Positions 6,903-12,470 of a stretch of DNA of 12,470 bases are shown here, in pieces. Source of the DNA: Bacillota bacterium (GTDB taxonomy: Bacteria; Bacillota; Sulfobacillia; RBS10-35; JAJYVN01). Location of the stretch: the NCBI GenBank assembly GCA_021827805.1, contig JAKAUG010000366.1:1-12470 (forward strand), in the 5' to 3' direction. The notes beneath the pieces are model-generated. The model saw only the letters and a program-made list of their open reading frames with translations, was not told the DNA's origin and searched no databases. The position numbers and the translations under genes are program-made. Position 1 is the first letter of the stretch, and the number at the start of each line of letters is the position of its first letter.

Positions 6903-8341
6903 CCCTGCCCACCACCCGTGAGCACGTGTGCGGCCCCGACCCATGTGCCATGGAAGGCGCCGGGAAGGACGAGGCCGACGACCAGCGCGCCGACCAAGGC
7001 CACGCCGAGCGGCCAGAGGGCAGACAGGGATTCGGCGTGGCCGCCGCCGGTACCCCGCGGGGACCCGCCGAGCAGTAGGTCGGGCAACCGCAACCCGAAA
7101 CCCAGGAGGTTGATGATCAGAAAGACCAGGGCGACGCCGACCCAGATCAGCTGCCCGGCCTGGACGCCTCCCAGGAGCACCAGCCACTCGCTCCAGAACA
7201 GACCGAAGGGAGGAAGGCCGACGATGGCCACCGTGGCGAGGGCAAGGGCGGAACCGGTCAGCGGCATGGCGCCAAGAATGCCCCGCACGCCCGGTCCGCC
7301 GGTCGCGGCATAGCGCAGGCGCACGTTGCCGGACCCGTAAAAGAGGGCGCTCTTGCTGAAGCCGTGCGTCCACATGTGCAGAAGGGCCCCGAGGAGCCCG
7401 ATCCCCCCAAAACCCGCCCCGAGCGCGATGATCCCCATGTGCTCAATGCTGGAGTACGCGAACATGCGCTTGAGATCCCGCTGCCCAGGAATGGCGGCTG
7501 CGGCGATGCCGAGCGAGAGCAGTCCCGTCACGATCAGCAGGACGTGCGGCCAGGTCGCCCCGACCACGGAGCCGGCCAGAGCGACAAGCCGCAGCAGGGC
7601 ATAGATGCCACCGACCAGCTTGATGGCGGACAGCGCGGCCGAGACCGGGGCCGGCGCCTCGCTGTGCGCGTCGGGCAACCAGGTGTGGAAGGGCACCAGA
7701 CCGGCCTTGCTCCCGTAACCCACGACGGCCAGAACCAGGCCGACCTCCACCGCGATCCTGCCCCCCGCCGAGATGGCGCCGGCCCCAACCGGCGCGAGCG
7801 ACCAGCCGCCGAGCGGCACTCCCGCCCCGTACAGGATCAGGACCGTCGCCATCAGGGCGAGCAGGCCGCCGATCCCGGTCACCACGAGGTATTTCCACGC
7901 CGCCTCCGCGGGTCGGGGCCCCCCGGCAAAGGCGACGAGCAGCACACTCGAGAGCGTGGTGCCTTCGACGGCCGCCCAGATGGCCAGGTAGTTCGTGAAG
8001 CAACCGATGGCCAGAAGGCACAGTGTGAAGACCTCGAACAGGGCGAAGTACCGGCGCACCTCGGCGTCACCGATCTCGCCCTGGGCACGCTCCGCGCCGA
8101 TGACGTGGACGGACACGGCCAGGCTCAGGCCGGCGAGGGCCAGGACCATGAGATTGTACCAGCGCGCCAGCGCGTCCCAGCCGGCGGGAGGGCTCACCAC
8201 GAGCAACAGGCCCATCAGCCACAGGCCGACGACCGTGCCCCAGGCGATGCCGAAGACGGCCCGGGAACGGCGCACGAGCAGCGTTGCCGCCGCCGCGGCG
8301 CCCGGCAGCAGCAGGGGCAGGCCGGCCATCACCTCCCTCAT
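6899..8341 (-). CDS. hyfF: Ehr complex antiporter-like subunit (HyfF/HycQ type)
   Basis: A 480-residue polytopic membrane protein of the NuoL/M/N superfamily, the second antiporter-like subunit of the complex. Channel residues are intact: Glu126 in WAAVEGTTLSS, Lys212 in GYGSKAGLVPFHTWLPDAH, Lys241 in SAIKLVGG, Lys291 in GQRDLKRMFAYSSIEH, and His326/Lys330 in WTHGFSKSALF. The GLPPFGLFWSEW signature follows. The pattern and length match HyfF of hydrogenase-4 and the HycQ-type proteins of mycobacterial-like clusters (Rv0083-Rv0087 region). It is expected to conduct protons in concert with the hyfB-like subunit. ATG 8341 overlaps the hyfE-like stop (ATGA), indicating translational coupling. A start four codons later (ATG 8329) lies too close to its GGGAGGTG to be preferred. 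Confidence 0.9.
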   Translation of the reverse strand: MREVMAGLPLLLPGAAAAATLLVRRSRAVFGIAWGTVVGLWLMGLLLVVSPPAGWDALARWYNLMVLALAGLSLAVSVHVIGAERAQGEIGDAEVRRYFALFEVFTLCLLAIGCFTNYLAIWAAVEGTTLSSVLLVAFAGGPRPAEAAWKYLVVTGIGGLLALMATVLILYGAGVPLGGWSLAPVGAGAISAGGRIAVEVGLVLAVVGYGSKAGLVPFHTWLPDAHSEAPAPVSAALSAIKLVGGIYALLRLVALAGSVVGATWPHVLLIVTGLLSLGIAAAAIPGQRDLKRMFAYSSIEHMGIIALGAGFGGIGLLGALLHMWTHGFSKSALFYGSGNVRLRYAATGGPGVRGILGAMPLTGSALALATVAIVGLPPFGLFWSEWLVLLGGVQAGQLIWVGVALVFLIINLLGFGLRLPDLLLGGSPRGTGGGHAESLSALWPLGVALVGALVVGLVLPGAFHGTWVGAAHVLTGGGQG

Positions 8342-8970
8342 CCCCGCAGCCCCCTCAGGAGCCGGCTGTCGTGGCTGCCATGGGTGGCGCGGACGAGCCG
8401 CGTGCCGCTGCCCAGGAGGGTTGCCAACAGCACCACCTCAATCAGGGCGAACGTCTCCCCGAGCGGCGGTAGTCCCGACGCCAGCACCAGGGCCGCCGTC
8501 ATCAAACCGGCCTCACCCATCAGCACGCCGGCCGCCTGGGCCCAGAGCTCGGAACGGACCGCCGCGGTGCCCCAGCCCACAAACATCGCGGCCAGGCCCA
8601 GCCCCAGGGCGACACCCGCGCGCGGCAGGATGGCCAAGCCCACCCAAAGGCATAGCAGCGAGAGCGCCGCGGCCCCCAGGAGCAGAGCCGAAGCGGAAAA
8701 TGCGGCGTGCTGACCGTAGACCTCGCCGTCGTGGCGGACCGCCCGCCGCAGGAGGCCGGGGGCCCAGAGTCCCTTGATCACCAGCATCAATGCCGCGTCG
8801 GCGAACAGTTCGGGCCTGCCTGCCCACCCGCCGAGGGCCACCGCGATCACCGCCTGCGGCACCACGGCCCAGGCATAGATGGTCGCAGCCGCCTCCGGGG
8901 TCCGGGCGAGCATGAGGGTGACGGCCAGGACCAGGACGGCCACCGCCCCGAGGGTCTCCACAGCCTGCAT
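8338..8970 (-). CDS. hyfE: Ehr complex membrane subunit (HyfE/HycP type)
   Basis: A 210-residue, very hydrophobic protein with about six membrane segments, only short charged loops and a basic C-terminus. HyfE/HycP-type proteins have a C-terminal half related to NuoK; the stretch GVLMGEAGLMTAALVLASGLPPLGE (split here as GVLMGEAGLMTAALV and LASGLPPLGE) fits that half, with a buried Glu as in NuoK. Its size and its place between the HyfC-like and HyfF-like subunits fit HyfE. ATG 8970 is preceded by GGGAGGAGGG at a good distance. A 25-nt gap separates it from the hyfC-like gene, and its stop overlaps the next start. The likely role is a small proton-channel module in the membrane arm. Confidence 0.82.
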   Translation of the reverse strand: MQAVETLGAVAVLVLAVTLMLARTPEAAATIYAWAVVPQAVIAVALGGWAGRPELFADAALMLVIKGLWAPGLLRRAVRHDGEVYGQHAAFSASALLLGAAALSLLCLWVGLAILPRAGVALGLGLAAMFVGWGTAAVRSELWAQAAGVLMGEAGLMTAALVLASGLPPLGETFALIEVVLLATLLGSGTRLVRATHGSHDSRLLRGLRG

Positions 8971-8995
8971 CCGGGGCCCTCCTCCCGAGACGGGG

Positions 8996-9937
8996 CTAGC
9001 GCAACGCCGCCACGACGACGCCGACCAGGGCCACGAGGCTGGACATGGTGAGGAACTCCGGGATGCGGAGGAGCCGCAGTTTGGCGAAGGACGCCTCCAT
9101 GGCCACCAGGACCGCCCCCACGACGATCAGCTTGGCGGCGCTGGCGGCCATGGCCGCGACCAGGCTGGGGAACGCCAGCGAACGGGCCAGGCCCCAGGGG
9201 GTGCCCAGTACGTTCACCCCGATCAGGCCGATGACCATGAACTTCATCCAGCCGCCCCACTCGTACAGCGCGAGGTCCGGTCCGGACGCCTCGAACGTGC
9301 GCGCCGGATCGATGAGCGAGAGTTCCGCCGTCGAGGAGGGATTGTCGACCGGGATCCGACCGGTCTCGGCGATCCAGAACAGGAACCAGGCCACCAGCAC
9401 GATGACGTGCGCCGGGGAGGCCACCCACGCGGGGGAGGCAAAGGTGGCGTTGACCACAAAGGGGATGGTCGACCCCGCGACCGAGGCTGCGGCGAAGATC
9501 ACCAGCGTGATGAGGGGCTCCGCGAAGACCCCGACCAGGCGGATGCGGCTGACCCCGAGGACGCCATAGGGGCTTGCGGAATCCAGGGCGGCCAGGAGCA
9601 GGAAGAATCCGGAGGCCGTCAGGATGAACCCGCCACCCAGCATGTCGGCCATGAAGGCCAGCGGCAGGGGGCTGCGCGTCAGCACCGGGATGAGCATGGC
9701 CACAAGGATGGGGCCGCAGAAGTAGACGACCGGAGCCCACGCGCTGATCCAGGTGGTGCGCTGGCTCCGCACGGTCTCCTTCGCGAACCACTTCCGCAGA
9801 TCACGGTAGGGCTGCAGGATGGGTGGCCCGACGCGCCAGAACAGCCGGGCCCGCAGGCGCTCGAGCAGACCCCGATACAGCGGGGCGAATCCCACGACGA
9901 AGCTGATCGCCAGCGCCTGCGCCCACGCGAGGTGCAC
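8996..9937 (-). CDS. hyfC: Ehr complex membrane subunit (HyfC/HycD, NuoH type)
   Basis: A 313-residue integral membrane protein that links the peripheral module to the membrane arm, the counterpart of NuoH. Diagnostic motifs are VGPPILQPYRDLRKWF (about 36-51, first cytoplasmic loop) and ETGRIPVDNPSSTAEL (191-206), in which Glu191 and Glu205 are the acidic loop residues expected in HyfC/HycD. About eight hydrophobic helices are visible. The frame is open up to GTG 9964, but that start has CGAGG directly against it. GTG 9937 has AAGGGGGG 7 nt upstream and gives the short N-terminus usual for the family, so it is used here. First gene of the operon, just downstream of the fluoride riboswitch terminator. 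Confidence 0.87.
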   Translation of the reverse strand: MHLAWAQALAISFVVGFAPLYRGLLERLRARLFWRVGPPILQPYRDLRKWFAKETVRSQRTTWISAWAPVVYFCGPILVAMLIPVLTRSPLPLAFMADMLGGGFILTASGFFLLLAALDSASPYGVLGVSRIRLVGVFAEPLITLVIFAAASVAGSTIPFVVNATFASPAWVASPAHVIVLVAWFLFWIAETGRIPVDNPSSTAELSLIDPARTFEASGPDLALYEWGGWMKFMVIGLIGVNVLGTPWGLARSLAFPSLVAAMAASAAKLIVVGAVLVAMEASFAKLRLLRIPEFLTMSSLVALVGVVVAALR

Positions 9938-9986
9938 GTGCACGCCCCCCTTGGGCCGAGACACCCTCGAGGGGGGGAGAACAATG

Positions 9987-10015
9987 AAAAACCCCTGAGG
10001 GCGATCCCTCAGGAG
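9987..10015 (-). terminator. Intrinsic terminator of the fluoride riboswitch
   Basis: Read on the minus strand, CTCCTGAGGG (10015-10006) pairs with CCCTCAGGGG (10001-9992) around a 4-nt ATCG loop, with one T-G wobble, and is followed by TTTTT (9991-9987). The first four bases (CTCC) are the same ones the upstream aptamer needs for its pseudoknot, so the two structures exclude each other. Fluoride binding should prevent terminator formation and turn on the Ehr operon. It also ends any read-through from the DUF190 gene. Confidence 0.9.
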
Positions 10016-10070
10016 TCATTAGCCGGATGGCGGTTTGAGGCCGCATCGACCTCCGGCGAACTCCATCGCC
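10011..10070 (-). ncRNA. Fluoride riboswitch (crcB motif), transcriptional, for the Ehr operon
   Basis: The minus strand carries GGCGATGGAGTTCGCC (10070-10055) and, downstream, AAACCGCCATCCGGC followed by TAATGACTCCT, ending at 10011. These blocks match the conserved core of the crcB/fluoride aptamer (Rfam RF01734) almost base for base. GGAG (10064-10061) can form the pseudoknot with CTCC (10015-10012). The GCC/GGC stem with ATCC loop is in the expected place. An extra hairpin (GAGGTC/GGCCTC, 10053-10037) sits in the variable position between the blocks. The aptamer is 19 nt downstream of a -10 box and overlaps a terminator, so it acts as a fluoride-ON switch. The recognition is from memory of the consensus, not a covariance-model search. 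Confidence 0.95.
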
Positions 10071-10088
10071 GCTATTCACATCACGCGC

Positions 10089-10118
10089 ATGATACGTGCG
10101 GGTCCGGTCAGCTGTCAA
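10089..10118 (-). promoter_or_regulatory. Sigma70-type promoter of the Ehr operon
   Basis: On the minus strand TTGACA (10118-10113, perfect -35) and TATCAT (10094-10089, 5 of 6 -10) are separated by 18 bp. Transcription would start near 10082, about 12 nt before the aptamer. The -35 box directly follows the DUF190 stop codon (10119-10121), so the Ehr operon has its own promoter rather than depending on the upstream genes. Confidence 0.8.
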
Positions 10119-10508
10119 TCACCCAGCGGGCGGGATCCGCGGTATGCCGCGGGCGGCGCGCTTCCCGTCCTGGGCGTCCAGGCCGGGCCATAGGATCACC
10201 TCGACGGGCTCGGACGTGACGAGGCCTCCCGCCAGCATCTGATCGACGACGGGCAGGAAGCCGGAAATCCGTTCCGGTAGGTCGACGATCTCGATCAGCA
10301 GCGGCAGGTCGTTGGAGAGCGAGAACGGGTGGAGCACGTGGATTCGGCTGTGCGCGCCGAAGCCCTCGATGCCCTGCAGGACGGTGGCTCCGGCCAGGCC
10401 GTGCGCCCGCGCCGCGCGGACGATCGCCTGCGCCAGGCCGCCGCCGTGCCAGGTGTCGCGCTCCCCGACATAGATCCGCAGCCGCGTGGCCCTCGTCGTC
10501 TGGCCCAT
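10119..10508 (-). CDS. DUF190 family PII-like protein
   Basis: A 129-residue protein of the DUF190 family (COG1993), whose fold resembles PII signalling proteins. Family features are an N-terminal strand with LRIYVGERD, GLAGATVLQGIEGFGAHSRIH in the middle (given here as GLAGATVLQGIEGFGA then HSRIH), LSNDLPLLIEIVD, and a final strand with GLVTSEPVEVI. DUF190 genes are frequently found next to crcB/fluc fluoride channel genes, so a role in fluoride or ion-transport regulation is likely; the ligand and partner are unknown. ATG 10508 has AGGGGG 6 nt upstream. It lies 34 nt downstream of the DUF6062-like gene with no promoter or terminator seen between, so the two are probably co-transcribed under the second fluoride riboswitch. 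Confidence 0.85.
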   Translation of the reverse strand: MGQTTRATRLRIYVGERDTWHGGGLAQAIVRAARAHGLAGATVLQGIEGFGAHSRIHVLHPFSLSNDLPLLIEIVDLPERISGFLPVVDQMLAGGLVTSEPVEVILWPGLDAQDGKRAARGIPRIPPAG

Positions 10509-10542
10509 CCCGCACCCCCTGGGCGCCGGTGCGTCCCTCCGC

Positions 10543-11250
10543 CTATTCCTCGCGCCGTCGCGGGGCCCGTCCACCCTGGAACCGTCCCGCCATGGCCGCC
10601 ACCACGCGCCGCCAGGCACTCTGGACCTCCGGCGTGCGCGTTCCGCGCCATTGGTAGTCGAAGCTTTGGATGAGTGCCTCCACGTCCGCCCCAAGTTCGT
10701 CGAGGCGCCTGGCTTCGTGTCCGTCCAGCAGGGCCCGTCCTCGCTGGCACAGGGCGCGCGTCTGCACGTAGTGGGGCCAGCAGAGTCCCTCGGAGGACTC
10801 CCAGGCCTTCCGCAGGGGAGCGGCCGCCTCCAGACCGGCGGCCAGGACTTCGCACGCGCGCCTCTCCGCCTCCCCCTCGGCCTCGCAGGCCGGGCAGAGA
10901 CGTCCGATCCCGGTCAGCCCGCGGTCGAGGCGCAGCAGGCGCACGTTGGTGCGGGCCTTGCGCCAGCGCGCGATCAGCCGGCGCCGTTCAAGAAGAATGC
11001 TGCCATACATGAGGGCGGTGCCAAGGGGGTCGCGCCAGGAGAGCAGCGTTTGCAGATGCCGGCCGCAAAAGCCGTTGCTCGCGCGCAGACGGGCCTCGGT
11101 GGCCGGCGAGGCCGCGTTCTCATACAGCAGCGTGTCGAAGTAGCGCTGTTCCGACTGTGCCATGCACTGGCAGACCGCGCAGCCCGACTCGCCCAAGAAG
11201 CGCTCCAGGTCCTGATAGGTCGCGGAGGTCTCGAAAAGCTCTGTCGCCAT
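10543..11250 (-). CDS. DUF6062-like Cys/His-rich protein with an internal duplication
   Basis: A 235-residue, mainly helical cytoplasmic protein without signal or membrane segments. It contains two copies of a C-x2-C ... G-[FL]-C-x2-H motif: Cys24/Cys27 with Cys62/His65, and Cys119/Cys122 with Cys157/His160. Internal spacings are identical (3, 35 and 3 residues), so the protein is a tandem duplication and each half could bind one metal ion or cluster through 3 Cys + 1 His. The motif style (GFCxxH after CxxC) matches DUF6062, a family of unknown function; the assignment is by pattern. ATG 11250 has TGGAGGG 6 nt upstream. That ribosome binding site lies in an alternative hairpin of the fluoride riboswitch leader. 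It is the first gene of a unit with DUF190. The C-terminus is Arg-rich. Confidence 0.75.
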   Translation of the reverse strand: MATELFETSATYQDLERFLGESGCAVCQCMAQSEQRYFDTLLYENAASPATEARLRASNGFCGRHLQTLLSWRDPLGTALMYGSILLERRRLIARWRKARTNVRLLRLDRGLTGIGRLCPACEAEGEAERRACEVLAAGLEAAAPLRKAWESSEGLCWPHYVQTRALCQRGRALLDGHEARRLDELGADVEALIQSFDYQWRGTRTPEVQSAWRRVVAAMAGRFQGGRAPRRREE

Positions 11251-11257
11251 GAACAAC

Positions 11258-11309
11258 CCTCCAGGCCTGTCGGCCGGGAGGCAAGGCACTCCCGGCCTTG
11301 AGCCAGGAG
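11258..11309 (-). promoter_or_regulatory. RBS-masking expression platform of the second fluoride riboswitch
   Basis: Three overlapping helices can be drawn on the minus strand. (a) CTCCTGGC (11309-11302) pairs with GCCGGGAG (11296-11289); its CTCC is the aptamer pseudoknot strand. (b) GGCCGGGAG (11297-11289) pairs perfectly with CTCCCGGCC (11280-11272). (c) CCTCC plus GGCC (11281-11272, one mismatch) pair with GGCC plus GGAGG (11267-11258), hiding the ribosome binding site. Fluoride-bound aptamer blocks (a), allowing (b), which breaks (c) and frees the RBS. There is no U-tract, so control is probably translational. Confidence 0.72.
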
Positions 11310-11376
11310 CCATCAGCAGCGCCGTCGCTGCGGTTCGGGCGGTACGGGGGCCGCCCCGGCGGTCTCCATCGCCGCC
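11306..11376 (-). ncRNA. Second fluoride riboswitch (crcB motif) upstream of the DUF6062-like/DUF190 genes
   Basis: The minus strand reads GGCGGCGATGGAGACCGCC (11376-11358), then a GGGCGG/CCGCCC insertion hairpin, then GAACCGCAGC and GCTGCTGATGGCTCC ending at 11306. This keeps the aptamer order: a GGCG...CGCC stem with AUGGAG loop, AAC, a P3 stem (GCAGC/GCTGC), UGAUG, then CTCC. GGAG (11367-11364) and CTCC (11309-11306) can form the pseudoknot. It differs from the other copy at the two loop bases after GGAG (AC instead of TT), positions that also vary among known examples. Less textbook than the first copy but all conserved blocks are present in the right order, upstream of a fluoride-linked gene family. 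Confidence 0.85.
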
Positions 11377-11379
11377 TCC

Positions 11380-11408
11380 ATCGTATGTTCGGCCGCTCCT
11401 GCCCGCAA
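11380..11408 (-). promoter_or_regulatory. Weak candidate promoter just before the second aptamer
   Basis: TTGCGG (11408-11403) and TACGAT (11385-11380) on the minus strand are 17 bp apart. The predicted start, near 11373, would fall exactly at the first base of the minimal aptamer stem. Both boxes are poor matches to consensus, so the true promoter may lie further upstream in the 11377-11830 leader. Confidence 0.25.
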
Positions 11409-11778
11409 GGGCGGCGCGCCCCTGCGCCAGGGAGGTTGAAGCAGCGACCCAGAGACGGTGCGAAGCCGGCCGATGCGGGCGGGGTGAGCACGTTTGGTGG
11501 GTTGCCGGGGGTTCTCCAGCCTGCGGAGGTTTGCGCGGGTCCCGCGGATCCATGTGGCGTTGCGCCCGTGGTACAGGGAGGGCAACGCCCCCCTGGGGCC
11601 CGGTCCGAGTGTGCGCACCGGCGATAGATGCCGTGTTAGGTCTTCTCTTCGGAAACTCGGCATGTCGCACGGTGCGCGCGCAATCGCGTGGCGGACATAT
11701 GTGCGCGGATCAACCAGCGCCTGCTGAGGCACGCCTGAACAAATGGCCGAGCCTTCCCGTGGGCACGAGGGCACCGCC

Positions 11779-11799
11779 CGCCCACCCGCGGGGTGGGCG
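11779..11799. terminator. 9-bp perfect hairpin after the CPBP-like gene
   Basis: CGCCCACCC (11779-11787) and GGGTGGGCG (11791-11799) form a perfect stem with a 3-nt loop, about 30 nt past the stop of the minus-strand gene at 11831. Its place suggests a terminator for that gene, but no U-tract follows, so it may be only a 3' stabilising structure. Confidence 0.4.
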
Positions 11800-11830
11800 C
11801 AGGAGCGCGCCGCCCAACGGTGGGGGTGGG

Positions 11831-12460
11831 TCAGCGCACCGTGAGCAGGGTCAGCGCCTGGGCCACCCACAGGGCGGACGCGGCACCGATCACCCCGACG
11901 CGCGGCCGGCTCCCGCCGGCCCAGAGCCCGACGAGGACCATCACCGGCACCGGGGGCAGCGGCAGGCCCGCCAGCGGGCCGCTGAGGGCCAGCAGGACCG
12001 CGGGTATGGCAACCGCCACCCAGAGGGGGAAGAGCTCGGCCAGGCGCGTCTGCAGGAGTCCCTGGTAGAACACGGCCTCGAGGACGGCGAGGACGAGGGC
12101 CAGGGTCACCAGCTCAAAGCGATTGCAGCGCAGGGCGGCCAGGACACCCGGTTCGCCCGGCCCGGCGCTGGCGCCCCCCAGCCACCCGAGCAGCCCTGCG
12201 CCCGCAAGCACCCCAAGTCCCGGCCAGAGGCGGGGCCAGGGCAGCGCCAGTTCCTGGCCATGGAGCACGCCGGTGCGCAGGGCGAGCGTGACGGGTAGGG
12301 CCAGGGCCAGGGCCCCCAACACCAGGGCCGCCTTCGCCAGGGTAGGGGGCAGCGTGCGCGGATCGAGCCAGAGATGACCCGCTCCCGGCCCGAACACGAG
12401 CGCCAGGGCAATGACCGGCCCGACCACCGCGCACCAGGCATACAGGCCGAGCAACCGCAC
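11831..12460 (-). CDS. Polytopic membrane protein resembling an inactive CPBP/CAAX protease (5' end uncertain)
   Basis: At least 209 residues, mostly hydrophobic, with about six membrane helices. VLEAVFYQGLLQTRLAELF (127-144) resembles motif 1 of the CPBP (CAAX protease/bacteriocin-processing) family, which normally reads E-E-x-x-x-R-G. Here the second Glu is Ala129 and the Arg is Gln133. The following helix (AVAIPAVLLALSGPL) lacks the His of motif 2 (F-x-x-x-H). If it belongs to that family it is catalytically dead. GTG 12460 has no clear ribosome binding site and the frame stays open to the window edge, so the true start may be outside. A separate hairpin follows it, and it is probably not in the riboswitch-controlled unit. 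Confidence 0.6.
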   Translation of the reverse strand: MRLLGLYAWCAVVGPVIALALVFGPGAGHLWLDPRTLPPTLAKAALVLGALALALPVTLALRTGVLHGQELALPWPRLWPGLGVLAGAGLLGWLGGASAGPGEPGVLAALRCNRFELVTLALVLAVLEAVFYQGLLQTRLAELFPLWVAVAIPAVLLALSGPLAGLPLPPVPVMVLVGLWAGGSRPRVGVIGAASALWVAQALTLLTVR

Positions 12461-12470
12461 CGAGGCGTTA

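Larger units (their letters stand above)
11377..11830. other. Unassigned leader/intergenic region
   Basis: No convincing gene lies in these 454 bases. They contain a candidate promoter near the second aptamer (11380-11408) and a GC-rich hairpin at 11779-11799. The rest has short inverted repeats, for example GGCGTTGCGCC near 11567, but nothing I recognise as a tRNA, a known riboswitch or a mobile element. Composition remains high GC. Confidence 0.5.

Noticed and set aside
7364..8713. 449-codon plus-strand open frame opposite the hyfF- and hyfE-like genes
   Set aside because: Same type of GC-driven shadow frame; no family features and full overlap with two well-supported genes.
5430..9937. 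Reading the operon as respiratory complex I
   Set aside because: NuoA, NuoI, NuoJ and NADH-module genes are absent, and subunit types and order (C-E-F-G-I-B) match hydrogenase-4-like complexes.
8879..10219. 446-codon plus-strand open frame opposite the hyfC-like gene and riboswitch
   Set aside because: It runs antisense through a confident gene, a riboswitch and the 3' end of DUF190, with composition typical of shadow frames.
11480..11600. Possible third riboswitch (glycine or c-di-nucleotide type) in the upstream leader
   Set aside because: Some short blocks looked suggestive, but no ordered set of conserved core bases of any class I know could be matched.
1..12470. CRISPR array, insertion sequence, tRNA or att site
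   Set aside because: No regularly spaced direct repeats, transposase-like protein, terminal inverted repeats or cloverleaf with a T-arm were found.

Overview
The window is very GC-rich and gene-dense, with overlapping ATGA start/stop junctions, many GTG starts, purine-rich ribosome binding sites and one near-consensus sigma70-type promoter. This fits a high-GC bacterium. A lipoprotein with a lipobox, a DUF6062-like protein and U-tract terminators would suit a high-GC Bacillota, Chloroflexota or Actinomycetota lineage, but nothing seen fixes the phylum.

Left part (1-2719, plus strand). There is the 3' end of an unidentified gene, a YggT-like membrane protein, and a gene-poor stretch with hairpins and a faint antisense relic of a PQQ/beta-propeller protein. 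These are followed by a lipoprotein of the GH-A glycoside hydrolase type. That gene ends tail-to-tail with the large minus-strand block.

Central part (2763-9937, minus strand). Six genes form one tight operon, transcribed from right to left: hyfC-like (NuoH type), hyfE-like, hyfF-like (antiporter type), hyfG/hycE-like large subunit, hyfI-like small subunit (NuoB type) and hyfB-like (antiporter type). The large subunit lacks every cysteine that would bind a [NiFe] centre. The small subunit has lost one of its four canonical cluster cysteines. The antiporter-type subunits keep most of their proton-channel lysines and glutamates. This is therefore an energy-converting-hydrogenase-related (Ehr) complex: a membrane ion pump or channel with no hydrogenase site.

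Right part (9987-12460, minus strand). The Ehr operon has its own promoter (TTGACA, 18 bp spacer, TATCAT), followed by a textbook fluoride (crcB) riboswitch whose 3' CTCC strand is shared with an intrinsic terminator. Upstream lies a two-gene unit: a cysteine/histidine-rich DUF6062-like protein and a PII-like DUF190 protein, a family often found beside the CrcB/Fluc fluoride exporter. Its leader contains a second fluoride aptamer, apparently coupled to sequestration of the ribosome binding site. A membrane protein resembling an inactive CPBP/CAAX protease lies further upstream.

The main result is that eight genes (DUF6062-like, DUF190 and a six-subunit Ehr complex) appear to be placed under fluoride control by two riboswitches of different mechanism, with no known fluoride exporter in the window. 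The likely reading is a fluoride/HF-stress module in which an Ehr-type membrane complex moves ions or restores proton balance. The RNA elements and gene families are read from the sequence; the physiological role is inference.
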